Part shown: positions 56,801 through 64,000 of the stretch, one piece after another | Layout: each line of letters begins with the position of its first letter | Numbering within the stretch: position 1 is the first letter of the stretch | Assembly: GCF_964340395.1 (NCBI RefSeq) | Contig: NC_135568.1 | Span: forward strand, 20,723,081 to 20,787,080 | Source: Glandiceps talaboti | Lineage: Eukaryota > Hemichordata > Enteropneusta > Spengelidae | Reading direction: 5' to 3' | Length of the DNA: 64,000 bases | The notes under the pieces: generated by a model | What the model saw: the letters and a program-made list of their open reading frames with translations, nothing else | Databases searched by the model: none | Told to the model about the DNA's origin: nothing | Made by a program: the position numbers and the translations under genes

Positions 56801-59625
56801 AAGGAGTACTGTGAGGTCTAGAAATGTTTACAATATCACTTTTTACAGTAAATCCCAAAGGAGTACTGTGACTTCTAGAAATGTTTACAGTATCACTTGT
56901 TACAGTAAATCCCAAAGGAGTACTGTGAGGTCTAGAAATGTTTACAGTATCACTTCTTACAGTAAATCCCAAAGGAGTACTGTGAGGTCTAGAAATGTTT
57001 ACAGTATCACTTCTTACAGTAAATCCCAAAGGAGTACTGTGAGGTCTAGAAATGTTTACAGTATCACTTCTTACAGTAAATCCCAAAGGAGTACTGTGAG
57101 GTCTAGAAATGTTTACAGTATCACTTTCTACAGTAAATCCCAAAGGAGTACTGTGAGGTCTAGAAATGTTTACAGTATCACTTCTTACAGTAAATCCCAA
57201 AGGAGTACTGTGAGGTCTAGAAATGTTTACAGTATTACTTTTTACAGTAAATCTCAAAGGAGTACTGTGAGGTCTAGAAATGTTTACAGTATCACTTTCT
57301 ACAGTAAATCTCAAAGGAGTACTGTGAGGTCTAGAAATGTTTACAGTATCACTTTCTACAGTAAATCCCAAAGGAGTACTGTGAGGTCTAGAAATGTTTA
57401 CAGTATTACTTTTTACAGTAAATCTCAAAGGAGTACTGTGAGGTCTAGAAATGTTTACAGTATCACTTTCTACAGTAAATCCCAAAGGAGTACTGTGAGG
57501 TCTAGAAATGTTTACAGTATCACTTCTTACAGTAAATCCCAAAGGAGTACTGTGAGGTCTAGAAATGTTTACAGTATTACTTTTTACAGTAAATCCCAAA
57601 GGAGTACTGTGAGGTCTAGAAATGTTTACAGTATCACTTTCTACAGTAAATCCCAAAGGAGTACTGTGAGGTCTAGAAATGTTTACAGTATCACTTCTTA
57701 CAGTAAATCCCAAAGGAGTACTGTGAGGTCTAGAAATGTTTACAGTATCACTTCTTACAGTAAATCCCAAAGGAGTACTGTGAGGTCTAGAAATGTTTAC
57801 AGTATTACTTTTTACAGTAAATCTCAAAGGAGTACTGTGAGGTCTAGAAATGTTTACAGTATCACTTTTTACAGTAAATCCCAAAGGAATACTGTGAGGT
57901 CTAGAAATGTTTACAGTATTACTTTTTACAGTAAATCCCAAAGGAGTACTGTGAGGTCTAGAAATGTTTACAGTATCACTTCTTACAGTAAATCTCAAAG
58001 GAGTACTGTGAGGTCTAGAAATGTTTACAGTATTACTTTTTACAGTAAATCTCAAAGGAGTACTGTGAGGTCTAGAAATGTTTACAGTATTACTTTCTAC
58101 TGTAAATCTCAAAGGAGTACTGTGAGGTCTAGATATGTTTACAGTATCACTTCTTACAGTAAATCTCAAAGGAGTACTGTGAGGTCTAGAAATGTTTACA
58201 GTATCACTTTTTACAGTAAATCTCAAAGGAGTACTGTGAGGTCTAGAAATGTTTACAGTATCACTTTTTACAGTAAATCCCAAAGGAGTACTGTGAGGTC
58301 TAGAAATGTTTACAGTATCACTTCTTACAGTAAATCTCAAAGGAGTACTGTGAGGTCTAGAAATGTTTACAGTATTACTTTTTACAGTAAATCTCAAAGG
58401 AGTACTGTGAGGTCTAGAAATGTTTACAGTATCACTTTTTACAGTAAATCCCAAAGGAGTACTGTGAGGTCTAGAAATGTTTACAGTATCACTTTCTACA
58501 GTAAATCCCAAAGGAGTACTGTGAGGTCTAGAAATGTTTACAGTATCACTTCTTACAGTAAATCCCAAAGGAGTACTGTGAGGTCTAGAAATGTTTACAG
58601 TATTACTTTTTACAGTAAATCTCAAAGGAGTACTGTGAGGTCTAGAAATGTTTACAGTATCACTTTCTACAGTAAATCCCAAAGGAGTACTGTGAGGTCT
58701 AGAAATGTTTACAGTATTACTTTTTACAGTAAATCTCAAAGGAGTACTGTGAGGTCTAGAAATGTTTACAGTATCACTTCTTACAGTAAATCCCAAAGGA
58801 GTACTGTGAGGTCTAGAAATGTTTACAGTATTACTTTTTACAGTAAATCCCAAAGGAGTACTGTGAGGTCTAGAAATGTTTACAGTATCACTTTCTACAG
58901 TAAATCCCAAAGGAGTACTGTGAGGTCTAGAAATGTTTACAGTATCACTTCTTACAGTAAATCCCAAAGGAGTACTGTGAGGTCTAGAAATGTTTACAGT
59001 ATTACTTTTTACAGTAAATCCCAAAGGAGTACTGTGAGGTCTAGAAATGTTTACAGTATCACTTTCTACAGTAAATCCCAAAGGAGTACTGTGAGGTCTA
59101 GAAATGTTTACAGTATCACTTCTTACAGTAAATCCCAAAGGAGTACTGTGAGGTCTAGAAATGTTTACAGTATTACTTTTTACAGTAAATCTCAAAGGAG
59201 TACTGTGAGGTCTAGAAATGTTTACAGTATCACTTTTTACAGTAAATCTCAAAGGAGTACTGTGAGGTCTAGAAATGTTTACAGTATCACTTTTTACAGT
59301 AAATCCCAAAGGAGTACTGTGAGGTCTAGAAATGTTTACAGTATCACTTTCTACTGTAAATCTCAAAGGAGTACTGTGAGGTCTAGATATGTTTACAGTA
59401 TCACTTCTTACAGTAAATCTCAAAGGAGTACTGTGAGGTCTAGAAATGTTTACAGTATCACTTTTTACAGTAAATCTCAAAGGAGTACTGTGAGGTCTAG
59501 AAATGTTTACAGTATCACTTTTTACAGTAAATCCCAAAGGAGTACTGTGAGGTCTAGAAATGTTTACAGTATCACTTCTTACAGTAAATCTCAAAGGAGT
59601 ACTGTGAGGTCTAGAAATGTTTACA
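53860..59625. repeat. 57-bp minisatellite, about 101 units
   Basis: Core aaatgtttacagtatcactt, tttacagtaaatcccaaagg, agtactgtgaggtctag. Since 57 is 19 codons, one frame on each strand stays open for about 5.8 kb; I take these as by-products. Higher-order copies: rare variants tgacttctag (55958, 56870) and acaatatcac (55405, 56317) recur at 912 bp (16 units); ctactgtaaat recurs at about 1,254 bp (22 units). Confidence 0.98.
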
Positions 59626-60116
59626 TATTCTCTGGATTATTTTGACAAGTTCACAGAGAAGAAAAATCTTTCATAGAGGTAATGATTTTCGATCAATGAC
59701 ATTTAAAATGATAATTCCTTGAGCACAGTGATGACAATCACCCAAGTGTTACTAAAATTCAAATTGGATACTGTAACTTGAAATTATTGTTAAGGATGTC
59801 AATGCCACTTTGTCAGTATGAATTTAAGTTCTCCTGATAAAATCATGCAAATAATACATAATAATCATTTATTGCACCTCCATTGAAAAATTGTTTAAAA
59901 AACATGAACAATTAGCGATAAAGAACAAGCTGATATTTGTTTAAAAGTGAAATTAACAATTCTATATCTCTCTATTTTTTGAACATGACTGCATTGGTTA
60001 TATTAGGTTTGGTAGGTAGGACCATGCTTACTTTAAAATGGCAAACTCAATGTGAAGTGAATGACCACTGAGCCACAGGTACATGCTATAATAGCCAGCT
60101 GTAAAACAAACAAGTG
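59626..60116. other. Noncoding DNA right of the 57-bp array
   Basis: AT-rich unique DNA, no recognisable exon on either strand. Confidence 0.5.
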
Positions 60117-60628
60117 ACCTATCGGTCAGAATAGCTCTGCTGTTGTTTTTAATTTAATTATTTATTTTAGTAACATGTAGAAGTGGTTCAGTTCTTCAGC
60201 TCTTCACTATGCAGTTTTGTTTTAGCGATGTAATAAAGTGGTTAGTGGTTTCATATGATGTCTCACTATAAAACACATTTTACACAGAAAGTTGGTAAAA
60301 TATTGAACTTGATACTATAGTCACCATTTTACAAAAAATCTACTGTTATGAAAATTACACAAAATCTCAGAAAAATAAAGACTGGGGAAATGCACACAAA
60401 ATAACAAAAAAGGATTTTTGAGGTTGGCTATAAATAATTCCAGTGTCTTACAGCTTTAACCCTGGAAAATTTTAATGATGAATGAAATAAACTAGGGATC
60501 TAAAATAATTTTGAGGCAATTCGAATCTCAATTTGCTAACAAATTAACCAAAAACACTGTCCATAAGCTTATTTGTCAACAACATTCAACTTGTAGTAGA
60601 CATAACATCGTCTGATATTTTAATTTAA
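60117..60628. repeat. Segmental duplication, copy 1
   Basis: From acctatcggtcagaatagct to cataacatcgtct the sequence is collinear and highly similar to 62592-63115. Where copy 2 has a long CA tract this copy has only cacacaaaataac. Confidence 0.93.
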
Positions 60629-60683
60629 CAGTCTATGGAGCTCCTTGCAGGTGCAATCACGGTTTAATGGTTTTGACTTTAAA

Positions 60684-60736
60684 CACACACGCACGCACGC
60701 ACGCACGCACACACGCACACACGCACGCACGCACAC
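60684..60736. repeat. CACG/CA microsatellite
   Basis: A mixed cacgcacgcac and cacacgcac tract of about 50 bp. Confidence 0.9.
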
Positions 60737-61983
60737 ATTTTACTATGTGCCTAAGCCCCCTGTATATCATTCAATTCGTATTCACACGTACTACAATTCT
60801 TCGTTCATGGATTTTGAAAAACGTAGAGACAGACAGCTTTAAAATGTGACAAAAATACCAAATTTTGTGAATTTTCAGGAAAATTAGTCTAAAAATGACG
60901 ATAAGTGCAAACGTAGTTTGTTTTCATTCCAGCTGACTGTCACATGTAATAGCTTTTCTACCAACATCATTAAGTTCACGAATTAAAGGCAGATGTCCAC
61001 TATATAAAGAGTATTATGGGTAATGCATGCATATGCGGGAAATTCAAACTCTGTAAGGAGCACTGACTTTGCCCTCATATCTTCATCCCATTTTGCACTG
61101 AAAAAGTTTCACATCGTCTCTCATATTTCATGTATACTGTTTGTAAATATATAGTGATGCAACATGAGTAGAAATAACTGACGTTAACTAAGTTTGGTAG
61201 TCAATATAGCAGGTTTACCCTCAAACTGACGCAAAATTTGTTTCAAATTTATCTAGTAAAAACCGTTGGCCCAGCTGTCAATTAGGCTTACAAGTTACAC
61301 AAAACAGGATAAGACACTGTGAATGGTGCAAATAAACAACGTGCGAAATGCCAAATACCGAATGCAAACAATACAAGCAAACAAAAGAGTGTGTGCAATC
61401 TATTAGCTCGATATTTTGCCTAAAATCAAGCTCACATGTGCGAACGGTACGTGAAAATGATACATTGTTACTGAAACAGAATGACATAAAATGAAATCAA
61501 AATGTTTCTCAGTTTGATCGATGTACATTTATGGGTTGCTGCGCTCCTTAGTAAAATCACAATTTCAACAACTTTTTAATGTGCGCAACAAGTGTTTTCT
61601 GTCAAGTAGTTGTGTCGTTGACGTACCTATACCTAGCTACCGGTCACAACGCCCAGCTATAACTTATAAGTATAACCACAACAGTTTAGTTGTGGGACGG
61701 GCTTAGGAAAGTACTAAAACCTGACGATCATTGAAAACAATTCTAAGGTCGGAAAATTAAATATCAGTTGCCCAGAAGTAGTATAGCACGTAAAATACCC
61801 AAAGTGTAAAAAAAAGAAATAAATTCATAATTATTTGGAAAACATTTGATGATTACGCGGTACAAAAGACTGGCCACGGTATCGCTAGCGAAAGCCTTCT
61901 AACTAGTTTCATGCATAAGGACGTTGAAGGAAGCGCGAAGCGAAGTGTGAGGTCAATGTGATGTCTCATGATGTATGATGGAA
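60737..61983. other. Noncoding DNA, nothing recognised
   Basis: Short frames on both strands only; no MCRS1 N-terminal exon found. Confidence 0.5.
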
Positions 61984-62456
61984 CAAATCATTGAGTATGA
62001 CATAGTCCCCGCTATGATTGGGTTTTAAGGAATTATCACTACTCTGATCACGCAACAACACTTGTGAACCTAAATCAAACAGACTTAGATATGTTGTGTC
62101 TGCCTGTTGGACATAGAATATGCCTCCAACAATAAAGGATTGGTTGGGTATGGGGGATCGTATCACGACGAAAATGGATATGCACATGTATGTCATAGAA
62201 CACTGTCCTAATACCAACTTTGAATGAGATCTGTTCAAGCATGTCTGAGTTATGGCTTTGGACATGGAAAATTCACAAACAAAATGGCTGCTAGGCGACC
62301 ATATTGGATTGTGTCATGACAACAAATGGATATGCACATGTATGTCATAGAACACTGTCCTAATACCAACTTTGAATGAGATCTGTTAAAGCATGTCTGA
62401 GTTATGGCTTTAGACAGGAAAAATTCGCAAACAAAATGGTTGCTAGGCGGCCATAT
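61984..62456 (+). mobile_element. Nonautonomous element family A, copy 4, 3'-truncated
   Basis: Starts caaatcattgagtatgacat and carries two to three subunits, then stops within the ggcggccatat motif without the GGAC-rich tail or the terminal gcggggacta. Confidence 0.85.
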
Positions 62457-62630
62457 CGAAAATTATGACAAACTACGACCAACTCCGATAGATGTCATCA
62501 TTGGAAACACGGAAGGTGAGAATCACTACCTATTGTGTGTTGGCGATCAAAAATCTATGCTCAAAGATGACATCTTTACGGGAAACAAGCAACCTATCGG
62601 TCAGAATAGCTCCGCTGTTCTTTTCAGTTT
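62455..62630 (+). other. Coding-like stretch of unknown identity
   Basis: The plus strand reads YDKLRPTPIDVIIGNTEGEN and HYLLCVGDQKSM, then DDIFTGNKQPIGQNSSAVLF, with protein-like composition and no homopolymer bias. I do not recognise a family. It begins where family A copy 4 breaks off, and its last 35 bp are part of the segmental duplication. It may be an exon or remnant. Confidence 0.3.
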
Positions 62631-62820
62631 TTATTTTGGTAGCAATGTAATAAAGTGGTTAGTGGTTTCATATGATGTCTCACTATGAAACACATTTTAC
62701 ACAGAAAGTTGGTAAAATATTGTACTTTTATACCATAGTCACCATTTTATAAAAAAATTTACTGTTATGAAAATTACACAAAATCTCAGAAAAATGATGA
62801 CTGGGAAATGCGCACGCGCG

Positions 62821-62903
<83 letters not shown>

Positions 62904-63123
62904 GATTTTTGAGGTTGGCTATAGTATAAATAATTCCAGTGTCTTACAGCTTTAACCCTGGAAAATTTCAATAATGAATGAAATAAACTAGGGATCTAAA
63001 AAAATTTTGAGGCCATTCGAATTTCAATTTTCTAACAAATTTACCAAAAACACTGTCCATAAGCTTAATTGTCAACAACATTCAACTTGTAGTAGCCATA
63101 ACATCGTCTAATTTTTAAATTTA
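62592..63123. repeat. Segmental duplication, copy 2
   Basis: A direct-orientation partner of 60117-60628. It contains a (CA)n tract of about 78 bp (62823-62900) at the place where copy 1 has a short CA-rich stretch. Confidence 0.93.
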
Positions 63124-64000
63124 CGGAGTGTCTTGTGACCGGCACCTGTCAGCAGACTCGGCCAATTTTTTTGCATCATTCCATTGTATTTAAACCTTGT
63201 ACTTGACATTTCGCAATATTTATAATTCTCAACAAAATACCTCAACATGCTTCACCTCGCTCGTACTCAAAGCAGCCCCGGTATGATCACTGACATGACT
63301 AGAGAGAACCTTTTCGGATTTATATGTAAAACGGGGAAAGATAAGCAAAACATAATGCAAAGTCTGAAGCCAAATTAAAGTTGTAATTATTTTAATTATT
63401 TTTACTTGCCAAATATTTGCATTTTGGAAATGGCAAGACATGTTCATGTCGTTTACATCACAGATAACTAACACTAGTTATCTGTGTTTACATGTAAACT
63501 GTCGGCCAATAAACAAAGTTTGGTCGATTCACTGTACGTACTGCTCATAACTTCACCCGCACTCCTTTATGGCTGAGGCATGCCATGCCTTGCTTACGCG
63601 AGTTGTCGTCATTCTAGTTCACTGTCACTCCAAATTGCATGACAATATAGAATTAATCACAAGTTACATGTTATTTGAAAACATCAAACTTTCATAGTGG
63701 GTCTGAAGTGTGATTTTAGTAAGTACCAAGAACACCGCGTTGCTGCTGGCTGTGGAAAATAGCCAGGTCAAACGAGGCCAGCTTCAACTTCCGGGTCAAA
63801 TCAGTCGTTTTCTATCGAAAATTTTGAACGGTCCGGACTGTTACACAACGATCCTACGATCCAACGATCCTAAGGGTCGCTAATCTGGAGGATAGATTGT
63901 ATGCAAATGAGGGTATTGCGGACTGGCTGATTATGTAGAAGGGGTGCAAAATTTGGATTTGAAGTTTACAACCCTGTTTCGAACAAACACTTGTCATTTG
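63124..64000. other. Right-end noncoding DNA
   Basis: Unique sequence, no gene, repeat array or exon recognised. Confidence 0.5.

Noticed and set aside
53817-59645. Open frames of about 1,930 codons on both strands
   Set aside because: Both follow from a 57-bp unit lacking stops; two fully overlapping antisense giant proteins are implausible.
59626-64000. N-terminal MCRS1 exons
   Set aside because: I read both strands for the conserved segments before the 52766 exon and found none; they may lie outside the window.

Overview
The window is animal nuclear DNA: spliced genes with GT-AG introns, low GC, a DIRS-type retrotransposon, several inverted-repeat (MITE-like) families, and an internal TTAGGG tract. 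The composition and repeat types fit a marine invertebrate bilaterian such as a mollusc, brachiopod, amphioxus or hemichordate; I cannot place it more closely. There are no tRNA, rRNA, CRISPR or prokaryotic features. The main result is one conserved gene on the minus strand, a microspherule protein 1 (MCRS1) orthologue. I reconstructed seven exons by hand at 52766-52628, 44163-44088, 38030-38002, 32842-32750, 28169-28087, 18973-18758 and 9570-9484. They join in frame (723 nt, 240 aa plus stop), all with GT-AG junctions, and give the C-terminal half of the protein: end of the MCRS_N region, coiled coil, FHA domain and terminal tail. The N-terminal exons lie beyond the right-hand end or were not found. 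Layout: 1-7692 is a 60-bp minisatellite downstream of the gene; 7693-9483 holds an inverted-repeat element and the 3' UTR. The introns and flanks of MCRS1 then carry a series of unrelated minisatellites: 55 bp (10126-16130), about 51 bp (16717-18040), 52 bp (25147-28072), 53 bp (28161-28370), 47/53 bp (28573-31836), 22/28 bp (33476-37969), a 61-65 bp array made from an exon end and its splice donor (51564-52690), about 45 bp (52851-53157) and 57 bp (53860-59625). Together the arrays fill about half of the window. Several begin at or within about 35 bp of an MCRS1 splice donor, and three contain pieces of MCRS1 exons (a donor, an acceptor and the stop codon). The other content is mobile or decayed: a frameshifted DIRS-like retrotransposon (about 19075-22292) in the FHA intron; four copies plus one fragment of a family starting near TAGTCCCCGC and ending GCGGGGACTA; two foldback elements near 46.1-47.0 kb with 9-10 bp target duplications, one inside a SAP-like pseudogene; a 144-bp palindrome; and a 0.5-kb duplicated segment at 60.1 and 62.6 kb. 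A second intact-looking gene, two exons and 283 aa with three CxxC pairs (51103-49977, minus strand), sits inside an MCRS1 intron. The very long open frames in the tandem arrays are by-products of the repeat unit lengths and are not annotated as genes.
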